Positions 1-7,706 of a stretch of DNA of 15,222 bases are shown here, one piece after another (within the stretch, counting starts at the first letter, position 1; each line of letters opens with the position of its first letter). Source of the DNA: DATDRM01 sp035291705 (GTDB lineage: Bacteria > Chloroflexota > Anaerolineae > Anaerolineales > UBA4823). The position numbers and the translations under genes are program-made. The stretch is from the NCBI GenBank assembly GCA_035291705.1, contig DATDRM010000230.1:1-15222 (forward strand). Direction: 5' to 3'. The notes under the pieces were generated by a model. The model was given only the letters and a program-made list of their open reading frames with translations, was not told the origin of the DNA and ran no database searches.

Positions 1-77
1 GGCTTAAAAATTCCATCTTGCGGGTAGAAATCGGCAAAAGCCCGATCATAAGCGCTCAGGCTTGGGACAGGGTACAC
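1..77 (-). CDS. Possible 5' end of an unidentified gene running off the left edge
   Basis: A reading frame on the minus strand is open from the window edge back to about base 244. Within it a GTG codon at 75-77 sits 5 nt after an AAAGGAG Shine-Dalgarno-like sequence, giving about 25 residues that begin (M)YPVPSLSAYDRAFADFYP. I do not recognise the family and 25 residues are too few to assign a function. The position is reasonable for a new gene: it lies just beyond the terminator-like hairpin that would end the zwf operon. A TAGAAT hexamer (about 109-114, minus strand) could be its -10 box, but no convincing -35 is present. It could also be a chance open frame. Confidence 0.3.
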   Translation of the reverse strand, partial: MYPVPSLSAYDRAFADFYPQDGIFK

Positions 78-175
78 CTGCTCTCCTTTGGAGTAACCCG
101 ATATTCTAGACGCACTTGCGGGCGAAATTATTACCCGAATATCGAGGGAAGATTTTAAAGCGCTATGCAAAGAAC

Positions 176-203
176 AGAGCCGAGGTCGATAAACCCCGGC
201 TCT
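176..203 (-). terminator. Terminator-like hairpin after the zwf operon
   Basis: AGAGCCGAGG (176-185) and CCCCGGCTCT (194-203) pair as a 10-bp stem with one A-C mismatch and an 8-nt loop. On the minus strand the stem is followed by GTTCTTTG, a weak U tract, which suits termination of the long minus-strand sugar operon. The plus-strand side is followed by ATTTACC, so it could act in both directions. The U tract is short, so efficiency is uncertain. Confidence 0.45.
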
Positions 204-260
204 ATTTACCGTGCCTGCCACATGGGCGAATTGTAATCCGTGTCGTTATACTCCAAAATT

Positions 261-416
261 TCACCCCTCGTCGAGGATCAGCGCGTCTTTCGGGGAGTCG
301 GCGGTGATTTGGATAAACAACCTACGGCCGGCGTCGCCCTTGTGCAGTTGACCGGTGGAATGCAGGTAGCGCGGTCCATGGCCAACCGTGGTCGCCAGGC
401 GGGTGCGAATACCTAG
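261..416 (-). pseudogene. Remnant of a second tal-pgi C-terminal region
   Basis: Fifty codons (267-416) translate to a peptide matching an internal piece of the Pgi half of the Tal-Pgi fusion encoded at 3948-4097. By hand alignment 40 of 50 residues are identical and about 115 of 150 bases match with no gap. The shared core includes GPRYLHSTGQLHKGDAG and LFIQITADSP. The match stops abruptly on both sides. A TGA stop follows one codon after the conserved DE, the last ~50 residues of the intact protein are missing, and nothing upstream in the frame resembles Pgi. There is no start codon or ribosome site of its own. Because protein identity exceeds base identity, the lost gene had diverged under selection before it decayed, so this is more likely an old paralogue or operon copy than a fresh duplication. 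Confidence 0.75.
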
Positions 417-456
417 CGCAACGCTGATGATCATCGTAGATGATTTATCTCGCAAC

Positions 457-1962
457 TCATGAAGCCGTTTTTTGGTGCCCGCCGCAGCCGCGCAACCATG
501 TGCGCCTGCCATGCGCCAGGAATTCGTCGGCCTCCACTGGTCCCCAACTCCCTGGCTCATAGACAGTCAAGGTTGGGCTATCTGCTGCATGCCAGGTATT
601 AATGATCGGGTCGATGATCTCCCAGGTCAGCTCGGTCCGGTCGTCGCGTGTAAACAAAGATTGATCCCCGATCAGGGCGTCCAGCAGCAAACGCTCGTAT
701 GCTTCCGGTATCGAGGTTGGGCCAAAGCTGTCACGGTAATGAAACTCCATTTCTACAGAGCGCATTTCCGCGATCGTGTCGGGTACTTTGGCTTCGAAAC
801 GCAAGTGAATGCCCTCGTCGGGTTGGAGACAAAGGGTTAGGATGTTGGCTGTCATTTCATGGTCTGATGGCAGGGGGAACATACTCAGCGGAGGGTATTT
901 GAACTGGACAAGGATCTCAGTGCATTTCTCCGCCATCCGCTTTCCGGAACGCAAGTAAAAAGGGACGCCTTGCCAGCGCCAATTATCGATAAAAAGGCGG
1001 ATCGCGGCGTAGGTCTCAGTCTGTGAATCGGGAGCCACTCCCGGTTCCTCCCGGTATCCCCGGTACTGGCCGCGCACGGTTGCCTCCCTCATTTCCTCCG
1101 TTGCAATCGGGCGGACAGACTTGATGACCTTCACCTTTTCATCTCGTAGGGCGTCACCCTTATAGGTAGCCGGCGGTTCCATCGCTACCAGGGAGAGCAA
1201 TTGGAACAGATGGTTCTGAAACATATCCCGCAGCACGCCAACGCCGTCATAGTAACCTGCTCTATGCTCGACGCCGACCTCTTCGGCAACCGTGATTTGC
1301 ACATGATCGATGCATTGTCTATTCCACACCGGTTCGAAGATACTATTGGCGAACCGGAAGACCAGCAGATTCTGAACGGTTTCCTTGCCCAGATAGTGGT
1401 CGATGCGATAAATCTGGCTTTCGTCAAAGACTCGGTGGACGGCATGGTTGAGAGCACGAGCCGAATCCAAGTCAGTACCAAACGGCTTTTCTATCACGAC
1501 GCGGCGCCAACCTGCCTCAGCTTTTGTCAGTCCAGCACGACTCAGCTGGTAGATGGTTTCTAGAAAAAAGCCCGGTGCAGTCGCCAGGTAAAACAAGCGA
1601 TTGGTTGGACTGCCTTCCAGCCCGGCCAGGTAGTTCGCCAAGTGATCGAAATCAGATAGGTTGGTAAAGTTTCCAGGCAGGTAGTGCAAATGCCCTGCAA
1701 AATTTTCCCACTCGGTTTGCTGGAATTTATACTCGGCAAATTGCTCAACTCCAGAATGCATATTGCTACGAAACGTATGATCGTCCCAGGGTCTGTAAGC
1801 AAACCCCAGGATGCGGAAATTCTCTGGAAGTCGGCCTTTACGGTACAGGTTAAACAGTGCCGGGATAAGTTTGCGTTGCGTTAAATCACCGGAGGCACCA
1901 AAAATGACGAACGAAGTCGACAATGAGTTTTCAGCCATGTCTATATCTCGTGAGACAGTCAT
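457..1962 (-). CDS. zwf: Glucose-6-phosphate 1-dehydrogenase
   Basis: Oxidises glucose 6-phosphate to 6-phosphoglucono-1,5-lactone with NAD(P)+, the first step of the oxidative pentose-phosphate route, in the cytoplasm. The 501 residues are normal for the family. Visible motifs are the Rossmann nucleotide loop GASGDL (22-27), EKPFG (158-162), the substrate and catalytic motif RIDHYLGKE (186-194, with His189) and the catalytic-base histidine in QNHL (His251). The C-terminal PGSWGP is also typical. ATG 1962 is preferred because it overlaps the gnd stop by 4 nt (ATGA), the same junction style seen at tal-pgi/HAD. Met9 at 1938 is an alternative, and neither start has a strong Shine-Dalgarno, so coupling to gnd translation is likely. 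No 6-phosphogluconolactonase gene follows. Instead there is a tal-pgi remnant. Confidence 0.97.
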   Translation of the reverse strand: MTVSRDIDMAENSLSTSFVIFGASGDLTQRKLIPALFNLYRKGRLPENFRILGFAYRPWDDHTFRSNMHSGVEQFAEYKFQQTEWENFAGHLHYLPGNFTNLSDFDHLANYLAGLEGSPTNRLFYLATAPGFFLETIYQLSRAGLTKAEAGWRRVVIEKPFGTDLDSARALNHAVHRVFDESQIYRIDHYLGKETVQNLLVFRFANSIFEPVWNRQCIDHVQITVAEEVGVEHRAGYYDGVGVLRDMFQNHLFQLLSLVAMEPPATYKGDALRDEKVKVIKSVRPIATEEMREATVRGQYRGYREEPGVAPDSQTETYAAIRLFIDNWRWQGVPFYLRSGKRMAEKCTEILVQFKYPPLSMFPLPSDHEMTANILTLCLQPDEGIHLRFEAKVPDTIAEMRSVEMEFHYRDSFGPTSIPEAYERLLLDALIGDQSLFTRDDRTELTWEIIDPIINTWHAADSPTLTVYEPGSWGPVEADEFLAHGRRTWLRGCGGHQKTAS

Positions 1963-2870
1963 CCAGACTCATGTTTCACCGCGTGCCCGCCGAACTGACT
2001 GCGCAGTGCGGCCAGTAGCCTATCTGAAAACGGCTCTTCTTCCCGCGACCTTAAACGCCGTTGGAGCGCCATCGTGATCACTGGAGCAGAAATATCCAGA
2101 TCGATAGCCTCAACTACCGTCCAACGTCCCTCTCCGGAATCAGGTACCCAGGCCTTGATGTTCTTCAGATCCTCGTCTTCGGCTAATGCCCTAGCAGTGA
2201 GGTCGAGCAACCATGAGCGTACGACGCTTCCATATCGCCAAATCTCTGCAATTTGCCCTAAGCTGAGGTCAAATTCTCGCTTGGCCTTCAAGATTTCAAA
2301 GCCTTCAGCATAGGCTTGCATCATGCCATACTCGATGCCGTTGTGAATCATCTTAACGAAATGACCAGCGCCACTCGGACCAACATGTCCCCATCCCTGG
2401 TCTGGTGCGGGTGCCAAGGTTTCAAAAATCGCCCGATGGTGTTCAACGACCTCCGCCTTACCACCGATCATCAAACTGTAGCCCTCGGTTAATCCCCAAA
2501 TGCCTCCGCTGGTGCCGACGTCGATAAGATACAGGTCTTTTTCCTTAAGCGCCTGGCCGCGGCGTTGCGTTTCCTTATAGTTCGAGTTACCGCCGTCGAT
2601 CAGTGTGTCTCCCGGGGAGAGCAGCTCTGCCAGCGATTGAATGGTTTCATCAGTTATTTGACCGGCGGGCAGCATCAACCAGATGGACCGCGGCGAGGAT
2701 AATTTCCTCACCACTCCTGCCAGAGACAGCGCTCCTTCCGCTCCGTATGCTACTGCAGACCGGCTGGCTGCTTCGTCGATGTCATAAACCACAACCCGGT
2801 GTCCGCCGCGGAGCAAGCGTGTGGCCATGTTGGTGCCCATCTTTCCCAATCCAATCATAGCGATATCCAT
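1959..2870 (-). CDS. gnd: 6-phosphogluconate dehydrogenase, decarboxylating, short type
   Basis: Converts 6-phosphogluconate to ribulose 5-phosphate and CO2 with reduction of NAD(P)+. The 303 residues match the short GndA/YqeC-like class rather than the ~470-residue class. The Rossmann motif GLGKMGTNMATRLL lies at 8-21, the substrate loop SGGIWGLTEGYSLMIGG near 121-137, and the catalytic block GHFVKMIHNGIEYG has Lys173 and Glu180. The start at 2870 is chosen because AAGGAG lies 10 nt upstream and the protein then begins directly with the Rossmann strand (MDIAMIGLG). The frame is open a further 65 codons upstream to an ATG at 3065 with no ribosome site, which would overlap the HAD gene. The 3' end overlaps zwf by 4 nt. 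Cofactor preference cannot be decided by eye. Confidence 0.95.
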   Translation of the reverse strand: MDIAMIGLGKMGTNMATRLLRGGHRVVVYDIDEAASRSAVAYGAEGALSLAGVVRKLSSPRSIWLMLPAGQITDETIQSLAELLSPGDTLIDGGNSNYKETQRRGQALKEKDLYLIDVGTSGGIWGLTEGYSLMIGGKAEVVEHHRAIFETLAPAPDQGWGHVGPSGAGHFVKMIHNGIEYGMMQAYAEGFEILKAKREFDLSLGQIAEIWRYGSVVRSWLLDLTARALAEDEDLKNIKAWVPDSGEGRWTVVEAIDLDISAPVITMALQRRLRSREEEPFSDRLLAALRSQFGGHAVKHESG

Positions 2871-3027
2871 GTTAGATTTTCTCCTTGTCAATCTCACCTC
2901 ACAAGCTGTCGTGATGAAATCACGATTACTTTCTCCTAATACTTCCTCCATTTCAGCAATCTGATCTGCTGTCATTCCATCTACAATCAGGCGATCAATC
3001 TGCTCCAGGAGATGCTCCTTATTGATC
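2871..3027 (-). other. Gap between HAD gene and gnd, open in the gnd frame
   Basis: This is the only sizeable spacer between glk and zwf in an otherwise overlapping operon. It contains no stop in the gnd frame and would encode a plausible amphipathic helical segment (for example HLLEQIDRLIVDG and DQIAEMEEVLGES). It could be an N-terminal extension of Gnd started upstream, a decayed small gene, or chance. It carries the AAGGAG site used by gnd. A second AAGGAG near 3015 has no suitable ATG or GTG at normal spacing. Confidence 0.3.
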
Positions 3028-3789
3028 CTAGGCGTGGATCGAATGAAGGTCCCGATTTTGATCATCGATCAAACGTGCAACGACATTGGGCAACGTCTCC
3101 GGGTCGTCCACAATCCATTCCGACGGCAGGAGATTTTGAACGTGCAACCCCTGGCGGGTGAACGGTGAGGTGACGGCAATACAATTCATCCCCGCTGCCA
3201 GGGCCGCTTGAACGCCTACCGGTGAATCCTCGATGACCAGGCATTGCTCAGGCCGCAGAGTCAACCGCCGCGCAGCTTGCAAGTAAATTTCTGGGTCGGG
3301 TTTGGGACATTCCACATCCTCACGCGTCAGAATGACATCGAATTGATTGGCAAGACCAATCACCTGCAGAATGTAAAGGACCTGCTCGCGGGACGACATA
3401 CTGGCAAGCGCGGTGCGGCAACCAGTACGCCTGGCAATGCGCAAAAGTTCAACATTGTGCGGCCACTGGCTTGCACGCAAGACCTTCGCGTTTGCCAGCA
3501 TCTCTGAATAGATCTTTAGCCGTACATCTGTCAGAACCTGCCAGGGTTGCTGTGCCTGTGTATCTGCCATTCGCTCGCGCGTAGCCTCTTGTAACCCGAA
3601 GCGTTCGACCAGGGTGCTTGCAACGACTTCGCGAGAGCGTCCTATCACTTCGGTGAAAACCTGTTGTACATCTTCTGTTGTCACTGGCTTCGGACTGAGC
3701 AACTGAATAGCCTTGGCATAGGAAAGACTCTTTAACCATTCAGTCTTGACCAGCGTGCCATCCAGGTCGAAGATCATCGCCAGGATCAT
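3028..3789 (-). CDS. HAD-superfamily sugar phosphatase (beta-phosphoglucomutase-like)
   Basis: A 253-residue haloacid-dehalogenase phosphohydrolase with a helical cap inserted after motif I, as in beta-phosphoglucomutase, phosphoglycolate phosphatase and hexose-phosphate phosphatases. Motif I is FDLDGT (nucleophile Asp8, acid/base Asp10). Motif II is the Ser in ALASMSS (about 130), motif III is Lys163 in CPKPDP, and motif IV is IEDSPVG with Glu187/Asp188. The start overlaps the tal-pgi stop by 4 nt (ATGA), so translation is probably coupled. Lying among Glk, Tal-Pgi, Gnd and Zwf, it likely acts on a hexose or pentose phosphate, perhaps to relieve sugar-phosphate overflow or as a house-cleaning enzyme, but the substrate cannot be read from the sequence. 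A mutase role is less likely without the typical flanking maltose or trehalose phosphorylase. Confidence 0.88.
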   Translation of the reverse strand: MILAMIFDLDGTLVKTEWLKSLSYAKAIQLLSPKPVTTEDVQQVFTEVIGRSREVVASTLVERFGLQEATRERMADTQAQQPWQVLTDVRLKIYSEMLANAKVLRASQWPHNVELLRIARRTGCRTALASMSSREQVLYILQVIGLANQFDVILTREDVECPKPDPEIYLQAARRLTLRPEQCLVIEDSPVGVQAALAAGMNCIAVTSPFTRQGLHVQNLLPSEWIVDDPETLPNVVARLIDDQNRDLHSIHA

Positions 3790-6602
3790 GACAATCCATC
3801 CAAAAGGCGTTTCAAACCGGCCAGGACATCCGGATCGAGGTGAAAGCGGATCACACGGCGGCGCGCCTCGAGCAGTGCCTGCCTGTCTCCCAAAGACTGA
3901 GCAATTTTGAGTACTTCGAAGGTAATCGTTGAGTCAGGCAAACCGGCTTCATCCGGGATTGGCACGTCCAGGGGGGAATCGGCAGTGATTTGGATAAACA
4001 GCCCGCGGCCAGCGTCACCCTTGTGCAGTTGACCCGTGGAATGCAGGTAGCGCGGGCCGAAGCCAACCGTAGTCGCTAGCTTAGTGTGGACGCGCAGCTG
4101 GGTGCGTAGGGCGTGCAAGGCTGCATCAGTTTCCACCGTCGGCTGAACGTAAGCTTGAATGGCAATATAATCCCCTGGCTGGGCCTGATCCACAAACGCT
4201 CTCAACATCTCCCCGGGTGAGTCCCTGGCCTGGAGAGTTTCTCCCATGGTTGTATAGTCGGCATAAACAGCAATGCCATCAGCTACCTGAGTAGGATTAG
4301 GCTCAGGGAGCTTGCCGGTGGCCTTATAGGCAGCGACCATCTTGCGCGCCAGGACCTTAGCCGCCTCAACGTCAGGCTGGTCGAATGGGTTGATCCCCAG
4401 CCGATAACCGGCCACAGCAGTCGCCATCTCCCACAAGAAAAACTGCCCACCCAAATCATAAAGGTCTTTCAGCCTTAGCCGTACCACCGGATGGCCTTCG
4501 TCTTCCACAGATTGCAGTCCAGTATCCTGAGAGTCATCGCCCTCCAGGCACAGGCGCACGAAAAGGCGGTCAGCTGCGTACTCTGTGGGACTTTCCAATG
4601 GTTCCCCGACGACGGGCAGGATGCCCCTGCCCTCCTTGCCAGTGCTTTCGGCGATCAACTGTTCCACCCAATCCGCGATGCTGGCGATGGTTGGGGAAGC
4701 GATCAAGGTTAATTTATCGCGCCCAGCTATGGCTAATTCTCCCAGGATAGCCCCCAGGCGCGCTCCAAGATTGTCGCCGCCTATCGGGTAATTATAGCTA
4801 TCACAATTGCATGCCACCGTGTGCGCCCGATCTAGCAAAGTCTCTAGGTCTACCCCGACTAGGGCAGCCGGAACCAGGCCGAAGTAAGACAGGGCTGAGT
4901 AACGCCCGCCGATATTCGTGTCGTTCAAAAAGGCAGTGCGGAATTTATACCGATCAGCCGTATCGACCAGCTGGCTGCCTGGGTCGGTGATGGCGACGAA
5001 ATGCTCTCCGGCGCGGTCCTTTCCTAAAGAGTCGGCAACTCGATTATAGAAGTATTTAAAGAATGATAAGGTTTCGACTGTACCGCCCGATTTGGTCGAA
5101 ACGATGAACAACGTTTTGGAGAGATCGAGTCCCTCGGCAAAAGCCAGGACCGCTCCAGGATCGGTGCTGTCCAAAACCGCCAAGTCCAGGTACCCCTCTT
5201 TCATGCCAAACGTCTTGCGGAAAACCTCCGGGGCCAGGCTCGAGCCACCCATCCCGAGCAGAAGGGCATGGGTATAACCATCGCTTCGTACAGCATCAAC
5301 AAAAGCTGATAATTTCGGCAATGCTTCCTGCATAACTTCTACTGTGTGCAGCCACCCCAGGCGGTTAGTGATCTCCTTCGGGTCAGGCTTCCAAAGGGTA
5401 TAGTCATGCGCCCAGAGGCGCGCCATGACCCGCCCCTGTTCCATCTCAGCCAGGGCGGAGTCCACGCTTGCCTGGTAGCCGCCGAGTTCCGCTGAGATCG
5501 GGGACCAGCTTAAGCGAAGTTGCTCTCGTTTTGCGGCGATGCTGGCCAATAAGGACTCAAAGGATTTAGCGAAGGCTAATACGCCCTCCGTCTGCAATTG
5601 TTCCGTGATGGTCTCCAGGTCTATACCCAGATCGGCCAGGCGTTTCATTTGGACCTGTGCGGTTTCCAATTCCTCCTCCAGCATCCTGGCAACCAGGCCG
5701 TGGTCGCGGAAGGCGTCCAGAGTGGCAGGCGGCACGGTATTGACCGTATCAGGCCCGATCAGGCTCTCCACGTACAGGGTATCGGGAAAGTGAGGGTTTT
5801 TCGTCCCGGTGCTGGCCCATAGCGGTCGTTGCACCTGTCCACCCAGTGTAGCGAGTTTCTCCCACCGTTTGCTGCTTAAGATTTCCCGAAAGCGGGCATA
5901 GGCGATCTTGGCATTGGCAATTGCGATCTTGCCTTGCAAGTCGGAGATGCCGATCCTTTCCAGCTCTCGATTGACCGCGGTATCCACCCGGCTGACGAAA
6001 AAGGAAGCTACAGAAGCGACATCGCGAATATCCTGCCCAGAGGCAAGCCGTTTTTCCAGTCCGGACAGATAGGCATCGGCTACAGCCTCATACTGGCTGA
6101 GCGAGAAGATCAACGTGATATTGATGTTGATCCCGTCAGCTATCAGGGCTTTAATGGCAGGGATTCCCTCCGGCGTTGCAGGGACCTTGATCATAACGTT
6201 CGGCCGGCCTAGAGCAGCAAACAGGCGCCGGGCTTCGTTGATGGTGCCCTGCGTATCGTACGCCAGGGTAGGACGTACCTCCAGGCTCACGAAGCCATCG
6301 CTTCCCCCTGTACGATCAAAGACGGGTTTGAGCACATCCGCCGCGCCCCGGATGTCCTCCAGGATCAACGCCTCGTAGATCGCCTCTGGACCGTACCCAA
6401 GTTGCACGAAGGATTCCAGGGCAGTATCATAATCCATGCTCCCAGCGATGGCTTTCTCGAAGATAGTTGGATTTGAGGTCACGCCCGTTACACCCTGGTC
6501 TACCAGGCGTTGCAGCTCGCCGGAGGTCAGCATAGCCCGGCGTAAGTTGTCATACCAGATAGATTGTCCAAGAGATTGCAATGCCTTCAATGGATTATCC
6601 AT
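3786..6602 (-). CDS. Bifunctional transaldolase / glucose-6-phosphate isomerase
   Basis: A natural fusion of two pentose-phosphate-cycle enzymes. The N-terminal third (about 1-360) is transaldolase: GVTSNPTIFEKAI near 40-52 and NVMIKVPATPEGI, whose Lys (about 139) forms the Schiff base. The rest is a Pgi domain with LLGMGGSSLAPEVF and the sugar-phosphate loop STKSGGTVETL. Its C-terminal part carries GPRYLHSTGQLHKGD. Such fusions are known from several bacterial phyla, Chloroflexota among them. The start at 6602 (938 aa) is preferred because GAGGAGG ends 10 nt before it. An ATG at 6611 (941 aa) overlaps the glk stop by 4 nt but sits only 1 nt from the same site. The product would return sedoheptulose and fructose phosphates to glucose 6-phosphate for Zwf. 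Both catalytic halves look intact. A 50-codon homologous fragment lies downstream of zwf. Confidence 0.96.
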   Translation of the reverse strand: MDNPLKALQSLGQSIWYDNLRRAMLTSGELQRLVDQGVTGVTSNPTIFEKAIAGSMDYDTALESFVQLGYGPEAIYEALILEDIRGAADVLKPVFDRTGGSDGFVSLEVRPTLAYDTQGTINEARRLFAALGRPNVMIKVPATPEGIPAIKALIADGININITLIFSLSQYEAVADAYLSGLEKRLASGQDIRDVASVASFFVSRVDTAVNRELERIGISDLQGKIAIANAKIAYARFREILSSKRWEKLATLGGQVQRPLWASTGTKNPHFPDTLYVESLIGPDTVNTVPPATLDAFRDHGLVARMLEEELETAQVQMKRLADLGIDLETITEQLQTEGVLAFAKSFESLLASIAAKREQLRLSWSPISAELGGYQASVDSALAEMEQGRVMARLWAHDYTLWKPDPKEITNRLGWLHTVEVMQEALPKLSAFVDAVRSDGYTHALLLGMGGSSLAPEVFRKTFGMKEGYLDLAVLDSTDPGAVLAFAEGLDLSKTLFIVSTKSGGTVETLSFFKYFYNRVADSLGKDRAGEHFVAITDPGSQLVDTADRYKFRTAFLNDTNIGGRYSALSYFGLVPAALVGVDLETLLDRAHTVACNCDSYNYPIGGDNLGARLGAILGELAIAGRDKLTLIASPTIASIADWVEQLIAESTGKEGRGILPVVGEPLESPTEYAADRLFVRLCLEGDDSQDTGLQSVEDEGHPVVRLRLKDLYDLGGQFFLWEMATAVAGYRLGINPFDQPDVEAAKVLARKMVAAYKATGKLPEPNPTQVADGIAVYADYTTMGETLQARDSPGEMLRAFVDQAQPGDYIAIQAYVQPTVETDAALHALRTQLRVHTKLATTVGFGPRYLHSTGQLHKGDAGRGLFIQITADSPLDVPIPDEAGLPDSTITFEVLKIAQSLGDRQALLEARRRVIRFHLDPDVLAGLKRLLDGLS

Positions 6603-6607
6603 ATATT

Positions 6608-7609
6608 TCATGCCTCCTCGGGCTGCCAGCCTAGAACGTGGCAGGCCGCTCCAAATAAACCCGCCTGGGGATGAAGGATGACGTGCACAGGAACCTTCGA
6701 CAGCATCTCGGCAAAGCGTCCCTTATTAGTGAAGGCGCGCAGGAACGCAGCCTGCTTAAGGTATGGCAGGATGCGCGGTGGGATGCCTCCACCCAGGTAT
6801 ATCCCACCGGTCGCCATGACCTTAAGCGCCAGGTTTCCCGCCTCGCTGCCCAGGATGGAAACAAAAAGATTGAGCGTTTCGACACAAATCTCCATCTTAC
6901 CTGCGATAGCAGCCTGGATGATCAGCGGGGTTGGATCAGGTGCGCGGGCAAGTTTTTCGCGCAACAGCTCGGGTTCGGCGGAGCGCTGTGTATCTCTGAG
7001 GAACGCGTAAAGATTGGGCAGCCCCATCCCAGAACAGACCCGCTCATGGCTGATGTGATCGAAACGGTGCATCAAATAACGCAACAATTCGACCTCGATC
7101 AGGGTTGATGGAGCGAAGTTGCTGTGCCCGCCCTCAGAGGCTTGAGGAACATGGTGGTTTCCGATCCACACCAGGAAAGATTCGCCCAACCCTGTGCCAG
7201 GTGCAATGACTCCCAGCGCACCATGTTCTTCCGGCTCACCTGGGTTGAGCGTCTCCAGATCGGATGGTGCCAAAGACGGTACCGCATAGGCGATCGCCTC
7301 CAGGTCATTCAGCAAGTCCACCGGAGAGCCACCGATCGCCTGGCTTATTGAGCTGGTATCCACCACCCAGAGTAAGTTCGTCACATGGGCCTGGGTTCCA
7401 CGTACTGGGCCAGCCACGCCAATACTCGCCCTAACGACAGAGGCGTTTTTACCAGCCAGAAAGGCCTGGATGACTTCTTCGAGGGAAACGTAATCGTTGC
7501 TTGGGAAGGTCGCTTCTTCCAGAGGCCGATCAGGGCCTTGATCTGAGGAATAAAGCGCCAGGACAGTCTTCGTTCCGCCGACATCGCCTGCAAGGAATAG
7601 TTTTTTCAT
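6608..7609 (-). CDS. glk: Glucokinase
   Basis: ATP-dependent phosphorylation of glucose to glucose 6-phosphate in the cytoplasm. The 333 residues fit the bacterial Glk (ASKHA fold) family. Visible are the phosphate-1 loop GDVGGTKT (8-15), LLNDLEAIA with the likely catalytic base Asp102, GTGLGES (138-144), the glucose-contacting EGGH (159-162), and ERVCSGMGL near 189-197. It lacks the CXCGXXGCXE zinc motif of ROK kinases, so it belongs to the Glk group. The start has only a distant GGGAG (about 14 nt), but the next Met is far inside. It sits directly before tal-pgi and would feed free glucose released by the upstream GH15 enzyme into the pathway. Confidence 0.95.
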   Translation of the reverse strand: MKKLFLAGDVGGTKTVLALYSSDQGPDRPLEEATFPSNDYVSLEEVIQAFLAGKNASVVRASIGVAGPVRGTQAHVTNLLWVVDTSSISQAIGGSPVDLLNDLEAIAYAVPSLAPSDLETLNPGEPEEHGALGVIAPGTGLGESFLVWIGNHHVPQASEGGHSNFAPSTLIEVELLRYLMHRFDHISHERVCSGMGLPNLYAFLRDTQRSAEPELLREKLARAPDPTPLIIQAAIAGKMEICVETLNLFVSILGSEAGNLALKVMATGGIYLGGGIPPRILPYLKQAAFLRAFTNKGRFAEMLSKVPVHVILHPQAGLFGAACHVLGWQPEEA

Positions 7610-7676
7610 CAGTTGTCAGGGCATCTCCCATCCAATGTAATGGTTAAAAGTATGCCAAGGTGCCTTCTTAGTCGGA

Positions 7677-7706
7677 ATTGTATACTTAATCCGGCTGGTT
7701 TGTCCA
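7677..7706 (-). promoter_or_regulatory. Candidate sigma-70 promoter for glk and downstream genes
   Basis: On the minus strand TGGACA (7701-7706, 5/6 to TTGACA) is followed 16 nt later by TATACA (7679-7684) or 18 nt later by TACAAT (7677-7682, 5/6 to TATAAT). It overlaps the end of the redoxin gene and would give a leader of roughly 60 nt before glk. This is a by-eye prediction only. Confidence 0.4.

Noticed and set aside
116..307. 63-codon plus-strand open frame at the left end
   Set aside because: Runs through the terminator hairpin and antisense to the Pgi remnant, with no ribosome site or protein-like motifs.
6602..6611. ATG 6611 as the tal-pgi start
   Set aside because: Only 1 nt from GAGGAGG, too close for initiation. 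ATG 6602 has a 10-nt spacing and gives the more natural N-terminus. The difference is three residues.
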